A stretch of DNA of 64,000 nt, from positions 1,116,001-1,180,000 of the forward strand of contig NZ_CP157743.1 in NCBI RefSeq assembly GCF_030717995.2, in the 5' to 3' direction. Shown one piece after another: positions 25,494 to 34,509 of this stretch (position 1 is the stretch's first letter; each line of letters opens with the position of its first letter). The notes under the pieces are model-generated. The model did not search any database. It had not been told where the DNA came from and saw only the letters and a program-made list of their open reading frames with translations. Origin of the DNA: Methylomarinum sp. Ch1-1 (GTDB lineage: Bacteria; Pseudomonadota; Gammaproteobacteria; Methylococcales; Methylomonadaceae). Position numbers and translations under genes: made by a program.

Positions 25494-27845
25494 GTGCGCA
25501 CATTATTGCAACGATTCAAGATCCCTGGCTTGAGCCGGGGGCAACTGCTGTTCTATTTATTGCCGCCATTGCTGGCTTTGGTCGCATGGATGACGGTGAC
25601 GCTGAAGACCGATATCTCCGCGTTTATACTGGCCGGCGACAATGCCGAGGAAATACTGCTGGCCAGCGAAATGCAGTCCGGCGCTTTGTCCAGGCGTTAT
25701 TTGATTTCGGTGGGGAGCAAGCAGCAAGGCAAGGTGCCGAATGAGCTGAGCAAGGCCTTGCAACAGCGTTTAAAGGGAATCGATGGGGTCGTCGACGTCT
25801 GGTCGGCTAAACAGCAACGAGAGACCGTGCAGACGATGCTGGATTTATACAGCGGTTATGCCGGCATGCTTTACAGTCTCGATCCCGAGGCCGATCTGGC
25901 CAAAATCTTTGCTCCGCAGGGTTTGCAGGACAGGGCCGAGTTTCTGAAAAAAGCGTTGTTGTCTCCGCAAGGCGGCTTAATTAAAAGAGTCGCCATTCAC
26001 GACCCGTTATTATTGACGTTGAACGGTTTTCAGTCGCAAGTGGCGCAAGCGCGGCAGGCCAGCGACGAGCAGTCGCGCTATAGTAACCTGATTCTGGAGA
26101 CCGACGCGGCCGGCCTCGATGTTCCCGAGCAGAGCCGCATCCAGCAAGCCATTCATGACCAATTCACCGAGCTCAATCAGGCCTGGGAGAACCAATATCA
26201 ACTGGACATGACCGGCGTGCCGATTTTCGCCGTCGCGACGCAAAACCTGATCAAAGGCGATATCAACAGAGTCAGTATGCTGTCATCGGTCGCCCTGCTG
26301 GTATTGTTTTTTTTGATATTTCGCTCCTTCTCGGCGTTGTTTCAAGTCTTCAGTCTGTTGCTGATCGTTATACTGTCGGCGATACTGGCCACCGACGCGG
26401 TTTTCGGTTATGTCCACGGCATGACGGTGGCGATCGGCTCCACACTGGTCGGAATCTGCATCGATTATCCGATTCATGCCTTGGTGCATGCGCACACCGT
26501 TGCCGAACAGCAAAGACCGACGGTGATCGCCAGAATCTGGCCCAGCATGGTGTTGGGCGGCTTCACGACTCTGATCGGTTATTTCGCTTTGGGCGCCTCA
26601 GGCTATCCCGGATTTCAACAAATCGCCGTCTATGCCGGCACCGGCATTCTGTTGGCCTTGTTGTTGACCCGGTTCGTTTTGCCGAGCTTGGTCAAGACGC
26701 GGGAGCACCGTTCGCTCAACATGCCGCTGGTCAAAGGCTGGGCGCTGTTCTGTCAGCGTTATCGGCCTGCGCTGATGGCTTTGTTGCTGGTCGGTCTGGT
26801 CGCGACGATATGGGGCTTGCAGTCTTTGCGTTGGATGGAGGATATGCAGCAACTGACGCCGGAGTTAAATTATCTGAAGGAAAATGACAAACGCATCCGC
26901 GCACGCATGGTCAGCATCGAACCGGGCCGTTTTATTCTGGTCACCGGTGACGACACCGAAGCCGCGCTGCAAAAAACCGAGCAGGTCTATCAGGTGTTGG
27001 AACGCTTGCAAGGTCAGGGCGAATTATCCGCTTATTTCGGACTTTATCCCTGGTTGTTGTCGGCCAATCGCCAACAGTATAACCGGCGGGTGCTGAACGA
27101 ATATTTGACCGAGCAAAATCTGGCCTTGTGGCGCGACGCACTGAAAAAACAAGGCCTGTCGATGAAGGCGCTGGGACATTTCGATTACCCGCAAAAGCAG
27201 CCGTTGACGTTGCAGCAGGTGTTCGACACGCCGGTGAAGCGCTTGATCGACAGTCGCGTCATCGAAGACGAGCGGCAGACGATCGTCATGGTGTGGATCG
27301 CGGAACATGACTATGAGGCGGTAAAAGCCGCCTTTGCCGGAATGGAAGGCGTGCAGTATTTCAGCTACCGCGACATGCTGAACGGTATGTTGAGCGACTA
27401 TACGAACAAGGCGAAAACGCTGTTGATGTCCGGGCTGGCGTTGATCGTACTGATATTGATGGCGCGCTATAAAAGCCTGTTCAAGGCCATGCAAACCCTG
27501 CTGCCGGCCGCATTGGCCGCGTTGTTCATTTTCGGCGCCTGGGCCTTAAGCGGCGCCATTGTCAGTTTTCTGCACTTGGTCGGTTTCCTGCTGGCGGTTG
27601 CGATTTGTGTCGATTACGGCATCTTCTACCAGGAAAACCGCGGCGGCGATATTGCGCTGACTTATCAGGCCATGGCCGCCTCGATGCTGACCAGCGTTTT
27701 GGCCTTCGGCTGCCTGATCACCGCCGATAGCGCCGCGTTGAGAACGTTGTCCGGTGTCGTGGCTTTGGGCGTTTTTCTGGGCTTCTTGTTTTGTCCGCTG
27801 ATTATCCGGCATGGCCGGGGCGGACCCAAAAAACGGATCGGTTAA
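25494..27845 (+). CDS. MMPL/RND-family exporter
   Basis: A 783-residue inner-membrane transporter with two similar halves, each a first helix, a periplasmic domain of ~200 residues and a five-to-six-helix bundle. The membrane motifs GMTVAIGSTLVGICIDYPIH and LVGFLLAVAICVDYGIFYQE are the paired D/Y-containing TM4-type segments typical of proton-driven MMPL/RND lipid exporters. Translation begins at the GTG at 25494 after a GGAAT site. With the COG4648 and LolA-like genes it forms the export module known from aryl polyene clusters. The likely cargo, a polyene or lipid precursor made by the 37-51 kb genes, is an inference from that association. Confidence 0.85.
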   Translation: MRTLLQRFKIPGLSRGQLLFYLLPPLLALVAWMTVTLKTDISAFILAGDNAEEILLASEMQSGALSRRYLISVGSKQQGKVPNELSKALQQRLKGIDGVVDVWSAKQQRETVQTMLDLYSGYAGMLYSLDPEADLAKIFAPQGLQDRAEFLKKALLSPQGGLIKRVAIHDPLLLTLNGFQSQVAQARQASDEQSRYSNLILETDAAGLDVPEQSRIQQAIHDQFTELNQAWENQYQLDMTGVPIFAVATQNLIKGDINRVSMLSSVALLVLFFLIFRSFSALFQVFSLLLIVILSAILATDAVFGYVHGMTVAIGSTLVGICIDYPIHALVHAHTVAEQQRPTVIARIWPSMVLGGFTTLIGYFALGASGYPGFQQIAVYAGTGILLALLLTRFVLPSLVKTREHRSLNMPLVKGWALFCQRYRPALMALLLVGLVATIWGLQSLRWMEDMQQLTPELNYLKENDKRIRARMVSIEPGRFILVTGDDTEAALQKTEQVYQVLERLQGQGELSAYFGLYPWLLSANRQQYNRRVLNEYLTEQNLALWRDALKKQGLSMKALGHFDYPQKQPLTLQQVFDTPVKRLIDSRVIEDERQTIVMVWIAEHDYEAVKAAFAGMEGVQYFSYRDMLNGMLSDYTNKAKTLLMSGLALIVLILMARYKSLFKAMQTLLPAALAALFIFGAWALSGAIVSFLHLVGFLLAVAICVDYGIFYQENRGGDIALTYQAMAASMLTSVLAFGCLITADSAALRTLSGVVALGVFLGFLFCPLIIRHGRGGPKKRIG

Positions 27846-27849
27846 TCTG

Positions 27850-29136
27850 ATGACTGTATCAACAAAGTCAGATGCGGTGAGATCGGTGGCCGTGATTGGC
27901 GGAGGACCGGCGGGGCTGATGGCGGCGGAAGTGCTCAGCCGCAAGGGCGTCCGGGTCGACCTTTACGATGCGATGCCGTCATTGGGACGCAAGTTTCTGA
28001 TGGCTGGCAAGGGGGGGATGAATATCTCCCATTCCGAGGGCTTCGATCGTTTCATTAGCCGCTACGGAGAGCGTAGAGAGCAGATCGAACCGCTGCTGCG
28101 GGCCTTTTCGCCTGAGGACCTGAGGGACTGGGTGCATGGGCTGGGCATCAACACCTTTGTCGGCAGTTCCGGACGGGTATTTCCGACCGAGATGAAAGCG
28201 GCGCCGCTGCTTCGGGCCTGGTTGCACCGCTTGCGCGAAGCAGGGGTGCGTTTTCATGTCAGGCGCCGATGGTTGGACTGGTCGGAGGTGGACGGCGGCA
28301 AGCGGCTGACGTTCGCGGCGCCGGACGGCGAAAAAGCCTTAACCGTCGATGCCGTGGTGCTTGCCTTAGGAGGTGGGAGCTGGGCAAAACTGGGTTCGAC
28401 CGGCGCCTGGGCGCCGCTGTTGAGACGCAAGCAGATCGCCGTCGAGGCGCTACAGCCTTCCAATTGCGGCTTCGATATCGGCTGGAGCGAGCATTTTCGC
28501 GAAGTTTATGCCGGTCAGCCGGTGAAAAACGTGACGGCGACGTTTACCGATGCCGACGGACAGAGTCTTCGGGTGTCAGGCGAATTCAATGTCACGGTGA
28601 ACGGCGTGGAAGGCAGCTTGATTTATGCCCTGTCGGGCCCGATACGGAATAGCATCGCCGTTGCCGGCCAGGCCGGTCTGGTCGTCGATTTGCTGCCCAG
28701 CCTTAGCCTGGCGGCTGTCGTGAAAAAGTTATCCAGGCCGCGCGGTAAAAATTCATTCGCCAATCATCTGCGTAAAACCGTGGGCCTTAAGGGCGTGAAA
28801 GCGGGATTGCTGCGCGAACAGGGAACGGTGGAAATATTGGCCGGCCCTGAGCGTCTGGCCGCGTTGATTAAAGCCTTGCCGTTAACCCTGGCGTCGCCCA
28901 GGCCGATCGACGAGGCGATCAGCACGGCCGGCGGCGTAGCCTTTGCGGCGCTGGATAGCAAGCTGATGATAAGGGCCTGCCCGGGCGTTTTTTGCGCCGG
29001 TGAGATGCTGGACTGGGAAGCGCCTACCGGCGGCTATTTATTGACGGCCTGTTTAGCCAGCGGTTTTGTCGCCGGCCAAGGCGCCGCGGCCTGGCTCGAT
29101 GACATCGCCAGGGTTCCCTCATTAAAAAGTACCTGA
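27850..29136 (+). CDS. NAD(P)/FAD-dependent oxidoreductase (TIGR03862/HI0933-like)
   Basis: A 428-residue flavoprotein. The ATG at 27850 lies 4 bp after the exporter stop and puts the dinucleotide-binding motif VAVIGGGPAGLMAAEVL close to the N-terminus; an upstream start would overlap the exporter. Other family blocks: SLGRKFLMAGKGGMNISHSE, LALGGGSWAKLGSTGAWAPL, and GEMLDWEAPTGGYLLTACLA with ASGFVAGQGAA. The last residues (VPSLKST and stop) are encoded by the start of repeat copy C at 29109, so the native C-terminus was replaced. It may be part of the export operon by spacing, but this family also occurs alone. The substrate is unknown. Confidence 0.85.
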   Translation: MTVSTKSDAVRSVAVIGGGPAGLMAAEVLSRKGVRVDLYDAMPSLGRKFLMAGKGGMNISHSEGFDRFISRYGERREQIEPLLRAFSPEDLRDWVHGLGINTFVGSSGRVFPTEMKAAPLLRAWLHRLREAGVRFHVRRRWLDWSEVDGGKRLTFAAPDGEKALTVDAVVLALGGGSWAKLGSTGAWAPLLRRKQIAVEALQPSNCGFDIGWSEHFREVYAGQPVKNVTATFTDADGQSLRVSGEFNVTVNGVEGSLIYALSGPIRNSIAVAGQAGLVVDLLPSLSLAAVVKKLSRPRGKNSFANHLRKTVGLKGVKAGLLREQGTVEILAGPERLAALIKALPLTLASPRPIDEAISTAGGVAFAALDSKLMIRACPGVFCAGEMLDWEAPTGGYLLTACLASGFVAGQGAAAWLDDIARVPSLKST

Positions 29137-29514
29137 ACCAACACATTGGTTAATATCGCGTCATCCCTCTGGGCGGGGCGGGTTATTTAACCCGCCCCAA
29201 ACGTTTAACTTACTCCAGTCACGGTTGAATCGTTCAGGACCTCGTTGACCTGCATTTCGCATAGCCACATGCGGATTACTTGCTTTTCGCGCCAAGGGCG
29301 ACTGCCCGTAGGAGGCCCGCCCTAGGGCCGAATGGCTCTTTTCGCGCCGAGGGCGGCGCTCCTACTCAAATCACCGTCTTGCCTTCGGATGTTGAACAGC
29401 GTGAAGCGCATCAAAAACCGGTGCGCTTCCTATCGTCAGCACACCCTACCGCATCGTAGGGCGGCTTCGCGAAGCAAGCCGCCAAAAACCGCCACCGGGG
29501 CGAAATTGGCCGTG
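29109..29514 (+). repeat. Palindromic repeat family, copy C (406 bp)
   Basis: Same order of blocks as copy B (14143-14496): CCCTCATTAAAAA, CAACACATTGGT, GGGCGGGTTATTTAACCCGCCC, GGTTGAATCGTTCAGGACC, CATTTCGCATAGC and AGCGTGAAGCGCATC. It has about 60 extra bp because the REP-like unit (CTTTTCGCGCC, AGGGCG) is present twice. It overlaps the last 28 bp of the preceding gene and supplies its stop codon. Confidence 0.9.
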
Positions 29515-29970
29515 CATGGAATAATTGAGGGTCATAATAATTGAGGGTCAGAGTAAAATTAACTGAAGCTCCCCTTTTTTGGGTTTCCGTTCCATTGCGC
29601 CTCAACCCTCTGAATAAGGAAAGGCGTCCTTATCGGGCAGTCGTTACAGTCATGGAAGCCACTCACCGGCGAATCTCCCGGTAACTACGGTTTGTTTTGA
29701 TGGTCACGGTATAAATAAGTCCTACTAGAACCTGAAATTAGATTACTCTCTATCATGCCAACCCAGATAAGTTTAAGGAATCTTAAAAAAGTACCTATCG
29801 TTAGGTGGTTTTTTACAAAATAGTCTTTGTCAATTTACGATTTATGGTAGTCTCAATGCTTGAAACTGCAACGCTAAAGCAGCGCCGTGTAATACGGTCT
29901 GACAGTCAAAAAAGTTGCTAAAAGTTTGCAATCGATTGAACCTACAAAAATTTACACAGCAGGTACTTCC
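29515..29970. other. Intergenic with small repeats, no gene
   Basis: Bases 29521-29550 hold two copies of ATAATTGAGGGTCA at a 16-bp period, followed by GTCAGAGTAAAATTAACTG, a motif common in REP-type relics. The remainder up to the small membrane-protein gene has no frame with protein character. Confidence 0.55.
29793..29814 (+). terminator. Weak terminator-like hairpin
   Basis: ACCTA-TCGT-TAGGT followed by GGTTTTTT. The stem is only 5 bp and an A-run on the other side would make it bidirectional. It could end transcription from the 22.6-29.1 kb operon, but it is far from the last stop codon. Confidence 0.3.
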
Positions 29971-30324
29971 ATGAATGATAAATTGACCGAACAAAAAGAG
30001 ACCGAGGAATTGCAGAAATTAAAAAGACTGGCGGCCACGGTTTACCTATGTCAGATTTTAACCTTCATGCTTGCAGGCTTGCCACTGCTTGTGGGTGTTG
30101 CGATTAACTTCTACAAGCGAAATGAAGTGCAAGGAACATGGCTGAAATCTCATTTCGATTGGCAAATCAAAACTGCTTGGGTAGCCTTGGCTGGTTTTGC
30201 ATTTTCTGGACTTACTTTTGAATTTGGCGTCGGTATTCTTAGCTTGATTGCAACACTGCTGTGGATGATCTATAGAATTGCCGTTGGTTGGTATGCACTG
30301 ACTGATAGTAACCCTATAAAATAG
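29971..30324 (+). CDS. Small membrane protein, DUF4870-like
   Basis: A 117-residue protein with three predicted membrane helices: LAATVYLCQILTFMLAGLPL, KTAWVALAGFAFSGLTFEFG, and ILSLIATLLWMIYRIAVGWY, preceded by a charged, coiled N-terminus (DKLTEQKETEELQKLKRL). The loop FYKRNEVQGTWLKSHFDWQI resembles DUF4870/YtfJ-type small membrane proteins where a similar sequence lies between helices. The ATG at 29971 is chosen over an upstream frame because the charged segment follows it directly. Base composition is more AT-rich than its neighbours, which may point to transfer. Function unknown. Confidence 0.65.
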   Translation: MNDKLTEQKETEELQKLKRLAATVYLCQILTFMLAGLPLLVGVAINFYKRNEVQGTWLKSHFDWQIKTAWVALAGFAFSGLTFEFGVGILSLIATLLWMIYRIAVGWYALTDSNPIK

Positions 30325-30412
30325 AAAAGCGGGCTCCGTTCTTTTACTGTTTACCCTTGCCGCATTGGCTTTATCCAACTCAGTGTGGGCGGGTCCATTC
30401 CTGAAAAAATAA
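30323..30412 (+). pseudogene. Relic encoding a signal-peptide-like segment
   Basis: One frame reads VLLLFTLAALALSNSVWAGP then FLKK and a stop at 30410-30412. It is a textbook Sec signal with an AWA/VWA-type cleavage site but has no start codon; an in-frame stop lies just upstream. It looks like the remnant of a small secreted-protein gene. A relic of REP type (TCTGTCCCC then a T-run) follows at about 30430-30450. Confidence 0.3.
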
Positions 30413-30513
30413 ATAGGGTCGAAAAATAAATCTGTCCCCTTTTTTTTAAGGGTCAGGAATATCCCGCTATGCTATTGTCTTTCATGTTGAAGCCTTAAAA
30501 CCAAGGGGATGAC

Positions 30514-33213
30514 ATGAGCAAAAAAGATAAATCGATCGAACAGGTGAACTGGCATAGCCTATCTATTGATCAAGTCGTCGATAAACTGCGCGTCGATCAA
30601 AATGGTTTGGTCGATCAGGAAGCTCAACAGCGCTTACGGACATACGGCGCCAACCGCTTACCGCCAACGAAAACCCGCGGCCCTCTACTACGTTTTCTGG
30701 CTCAATTCCACAATCTGCTGATCTATGTGCTGATCGGCGCCGCAGTCGTCACGGCGTTGCTGGACCATTGGGTCGATACCTATGTGATCATTGCCGTCGT
30801 CTTGGTCAATTCAATCATCGGTTTCGTGCAGGAAGGCAAAGCCGAAAAAGCGCTCGAAGCCATACGTCACATGTTGGCTCCGCGCGCGACGGTGCTACGG
30901 AACGGTCATCGTATCGGCATTCCGGCCGAAAATCTGGTTCCAGGCGATATCGTCATGCTCGAACCGGGTGATAAAGTTCCCGCGGACTTGCGCCTGCTCT
31001 CGGCCAAGGGCCTGCAAATACAAGAGGCCGTGTTGACCGGTGAATCGGTCGCGGTGGAAAAGTCGGCTGAAGCGGTCGAAGCCAATGTAGCTCTGGGCGA
31101 CCGCTTTTCCATGGCCTATTCGGGAACGTTGGTTGCCGCCGGTCACGGCAAAGCCGTCGTCGTGGCGACCGGCGGCAAGACCGAGATCGGCCGCATCAGC
31201 GGTATGATATCGAGTATCGAAGCCATAACGACGCCGCTGCTTAAACAAATCTCGGTCTTTTCCCGTTGGCTGACCATGGCCATACTGTTGATTGCCGGCA
31301 GCGTCTTCGCGTTCGGTTTTTATGTTCAAGGCGCCGACCCGTCGGTGATGTTCATGACCGTGGTCGGTCTTGCGGTTGCGGCCATTCCGGAAGGCCTACC
31401 CGCCATTCTGACGGTAACCTTGGCGATCGGCGTGCAACGCATGGCCTCACGTAATGCCATCATTCGAAGGCTGCCCGCCGTCGAAACGCTGGGTGCGGTA
31501 TCGATCATAGCTTCGGACAAAACCGGCACACTGACCCGCAACGAAATGACCGTCAAATCCATCGTGACCTCGGCCAAACTTTACGAAATCAGCGGTGTCG
31601 GTTATGAGCCGTCAGGCGATTTTTTCTCGGGCGGCGAACATGTCGCGATAGCCAAGCGCCCCATTTTGCAACTCATCGTCAAAATGGGCGCCTTGTGTAA
31701 TGATTCTTCCTTACAACAAAAAGGCGGACTATGGATCGCCGACGGCGATCCGATGGAAGGCGCATTGTTGGCGGCCGCCATCAAGGCCGGACTCGATCCG
31801 GCCGACTTGCAGCGTCAAAACGCGCGCACCGATGTCATTCCATTCGATGCCCAACACCGCTTCATGGCAACTTTGAACCATGATCACAAAGGCCATGATT
31901 TCATCATCGTCAAAGGCGCGCCGGAACGTTTGATCGAGCTATGCACCTTGCAACGGCAACAAGAGGACGATGTGCCCATCAATCCTGCTCATTGGGCCGG
32001 CTGGATCGATCAAATCGCCTCTTTGGGCCAGCGTGTTCTGGCGATAGCCTATAAGCCGGTGGAGGCCGGCAAAACCGAGCTGAATTTTTCCGACCTGAAC
32101 GACGGCCTGATTTTGTTGGGACTGATAGGGCTCATCGACCCGCCCCGCGATGAGGCAATTCAAGCCGTCGAGGAATGCCGCGCCGCCGGCATCCGCGTCA
32201 AAATGATCACCGGAGATCATGCCGCGACCGCCCGCGCGATTGCCGCGCAATTACATCTTAAAAACCATGATGACGTGTTGACCGGACATGAACTGAGTGA
32301 AATCGGTGACGATGAGTTGATCGAAGTCGCCGCGCGCGTGGATATCTTCGCACGAACTTCGCCGGAGCATAAATTACGGTTAGTCACCGCATTGCAGGCC
32401 GGCGGCAAGGTTGTCGCGATGACCGGTGACGGTGTCAACGATGCGCCGGCCCTAAAACGCGCCGATGTCGGCATTGCGATGGGCAGAACCGGCACCGAAG
32501 CGGCAAAAGAGGCCGCGGAAATGGTGTTGGCCGACGACAATTTCGCCTCGATCGCGCGGGCGGTTCGGGAAGGCCGAACCGTCTACGACAATTTGAAAAA
32601 GTCAATACTGTTTTTGTTGCCGGTCAACGGCGGTGAATCAATGAGCATCATCGCCACGGTCTTGGCCGGTCTAACCTTGCCGATCACGCCGCTGCAGATT
32701 CTGTGGGTCAACATGGTCAGTTCGGTCGCACTGGCCATGGCATTGGCCTTCGAACCTTCCGAGCCGAGTATTATGCAACGCCGGCCCAGACGCAAAGACG
32801 AGTCAATGCTGTCCGGATTCCTGCTGTGGCGCATTAGCTTCGTTTCCTTGCTGTTTTTTGCCGGCATCTATGGCATTTTTCTATGGAGTCAATTACACGG
32901 TTCGACACTCGAGGAGGGTCGCACTTATGCCGTCAATACCTTGGTCATTTTGGAGGTGTTTTATCTGCTCAATGTGCGCTATTTGAGCGGCTCTTCGCTG
33001 TCTTTAAGGCATTTGTTCGGCTCCAAGGCTGTCTTGATTGCCATTGCGGTAGTCATTACGCTGCAAGCCATATTTACTTATGCGCCTTTCATGGAGGATT
33101 TTTTCGATACCCGTCCAATCGACTTTATTCATGGTCTGGAAATCTTTGGCATCGGGCTGGCGCTGTTTTTTATTCTGGAACTGGAAAAATTGATCAGACG
33201 ATGGCTGTCTTAG
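30514..33213 (+). CDS. P-type cation-translocating ATPase (P2 type)
   Basis: An 899-residue ion pump of the Ca2+/Na+-type (P2) group. Visible motifs: the actuator loop TGES (175-178), PEGLP in the ion-binding helix M4 (about 292), the phosphorylated aspartate in DKTGTLT (Asp335), the nucleotide-binding KGAPERLIELC region, and the hinge MTGDGVNDAPALKRADVGIA. No N-terminal heavy-metal domain and no CPC motif is present, which argues against copper or zinc transport. PEGLP fits Ca2+, Na+ or K+ pumps; the ion cannot be fixed from motifs alone. It is a single gene with a GGGG-type ribosome site before the ATG at 30514. Confidence 0.9.
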   Translation: MSKKDKSIEQVNWHSLSIDQVVDKLRVDQNGLVDQEAQQRLRTYGANRLPPTKTRGPLLRFLAQFHNLLIYVLIGAAVVTALLDHWVDTYVIIAVVLVNSIIGFVQEGKAEKALEAIRHMLAPRATVLRNGHRIGIPAENLVPGDIVMLEPGDKVPADLRLLSAKGLQIQEAVLTGESVAVEKSAEAVEANVALGDRFSMAYSGTLVAAGHGKAVVVATGGKTEIGRISGMISSIEAITTPLLKQISVFSRWLTMAILLIAGSVFAFGFYVQGADPSVMFMTVVGLAVAAIPEGLPAILTVTLAIGVQRMASRNAIIRRLPAVETLGAVSIIASDKTGTLTRNEMTVKSIVTSAKLYEISGVGYEPSGDFFSGGEHVAIAKRPILQLIVKMGALCNDSSLQQKGGLWIADGDPMEGALLAAAIKAGLDPADLQRQNARTDVIPFDAQHRFMATLNHDHKGHDFIIVKGAPERLIELCTLQRQQEDDVPINPAHWAGWIDQIASLGQRVLAIAYKPVEAGKTELNFSDLNDGLILLGLIGLIDPPRDEAIQAVEECRAAGIRVKMITGDHAATARAIAAQLHLKNHDDVLTGHELSEIGDDELIEVAARVDIFARTSPEHKLRLVTALQAGGKVVAMTGDGVNDAPALKRADVGIAMGRTGTEAAKEAAEMVLADDNFASIARAVREGRTVYDNLKKSILFLLPVNGGESMSIIATVLAGLTLPITPLQILWVNMVSSVALAMALAFEPSEPSIMQRRPRRKDESMLSGFLLWRISFVSLLFFAGIYGIFLWSQLHGSTLEEGRTYAVNTLVILEVFYLLNVRYLSGSSLSLRHLFGSKAVLIAIAVVITLQAIFTYAPFMEDFFDTRPIDFIHGLEIFGIGLALFFILELEKLIRRWLS

Positions 33214-33707
33214 AGCTTATGGAATATGCGCTCCCGTCGCATCGATATAAAGGTGTCAATGGTTCGTTTATTGTCCGAGCAAAAAAATAATGTGGCCGGG
33301 GCGAATGTCTCGTCCAGCTGAATGTTACCCCGAACATTATATCTATCCTGACAGAGGTGGGCCGCCGCGAGGTTTAAATTCAAATTACTGGAAAACAAGT
33401 ATATGATGTCTCAAGTAATTTATGTTATAGATTTGGTAGCTAATCTCTAGGCTTTAGCGGTGGCTGGCGAAAGGTATTGATTTGCCGCCCCGTTCTGCGG
33501 CGCCATTAATCTTGGCGGTTCAGAACGCCTCCTTGCGCTTCCCTTTAAGTCTGTTCTGAGTGCAACGGCCAACGCCCCTTGAATAAAGCCGCCGAATAAC
33601 TATCTGATTTGAGTTCTTTCCAGTGCATTAGCCAAGCAATTGGTTGTCGACCTTGAGGTTACGCCCGGATCAAGGGCCTTTGTTTTTTAAATCATCAGGA
33701 GTAAACC
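33214..33707. other. Intergenic, no gene seen
   Basis: About 490 bp with no frame of protein character. A short AAGGGCCTT palindrome with a T-run lies near 33673-33690, just before the ribosome site of the next gene. I see no terminator I would call with confidence. Confidence 0.45.
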
Positions 33708-34271
33708 ATGAAGACATATTACATCGACGCAAGAATCATTGTTCTGCTAGCCGTTACCGCATCCATGTCCGGCTGTGGCGATGAGCAGAAAGAAACCAGC
33801 AATCAGCCAGAGCAAGCCGCTGCCGAGAGCGTGCCGACTAAACCCGTTTCGGAAATGACGGATAAAACCATGGAAACGATCGACAGGAAAAGTGAAGCCA
33901 TCGGGAATATGACAGAGTCCGCAGTTAAAAAATCAGCCGAAGCGGTTGAAAGCGCGGCGGAGCTGACCGTCGAAGAAACAGCCGAAGTCGCTCAGGATTT
34001 AGGTGTTACGGCCGAAACAGAATCTAGTCAAGCGGTTGCAACAGGCAAGGCGGCGACAAGCAAGGCCTCCTCGGAGGTCGTGGAGACTACGCCAGCGCTA
34101 GTACGCAAAATCCAGCAGGCCTTGTCGGATGCAGGCGTTAACCCGGGACCCATCGATGGCATGATGGGGCCGCAAACAATGGCGGCTGTGAAAAACTTTC
34201 AAAAACAGAAAGGACTGGCTGAGGGCGCGATAACTAAGGAAACGCTGCAGGCGTTAGGTGTTGCGTACTGA
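33708..34271 (+). CDS. Lipoprotein with peptidoglycan-binding domain
   Basis: 187 residues. The lipobox is ASMSGC (Cys23). A long Ala/Glu/Ser/Thr-rich helical linker follows (about 35-135, for instance ESAVKKSAEAVESAAELTVE), probably an extended stalk. The C-terminus is a compact PG_binding_1 domain: PALVRKIQQALSDAGVNPGP then IDGMMGPQTMAAVKNFQKQK, with GAITKETLQALGV. The protein probably tethers the outer membrane to the wall. An AGGAG site precedes the ATG. It opens a group of envelope-related genes on the plus strand. Confidence 0.8.
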   Translation: MKTYYIDARIIVLLAVTASMSGCGDEQKETSNQPEQAAAESVPTKPVSEMTDKTMETIDRKSEAIGNMTESAVKKSAEAVESAAELTVEETAEVAQDLGVTAETESSQAVATGKAATSKASSEVVETTPALVRKIQQALSDAGVNPGPIDGMMGPQTMAAVKNFQKQKGLAEGAITKETLQALGVAY

Positions 34272-34509
34272 CTGCAAGTTTCAAGGCGACGCCTATGCCC
34301 TGACAAAGGCGCCATAATCCAGCTTGGACCTCGAACAGTGCATGTATCGAGGTCAGTAATATTTGGGGGCAGCCATTAGCCAGCCGATGTGATGTCGGCC
34401 AGGCTTGTGCGGCTTAAGTTAGACGTAAGAGTTTTGGGTGTAGGCTAGCGGTTATGACGTGTAACGGTTGTTCGGTTCGTCAGTTATTAAATACTTATGA
34501 GGTGATGTC

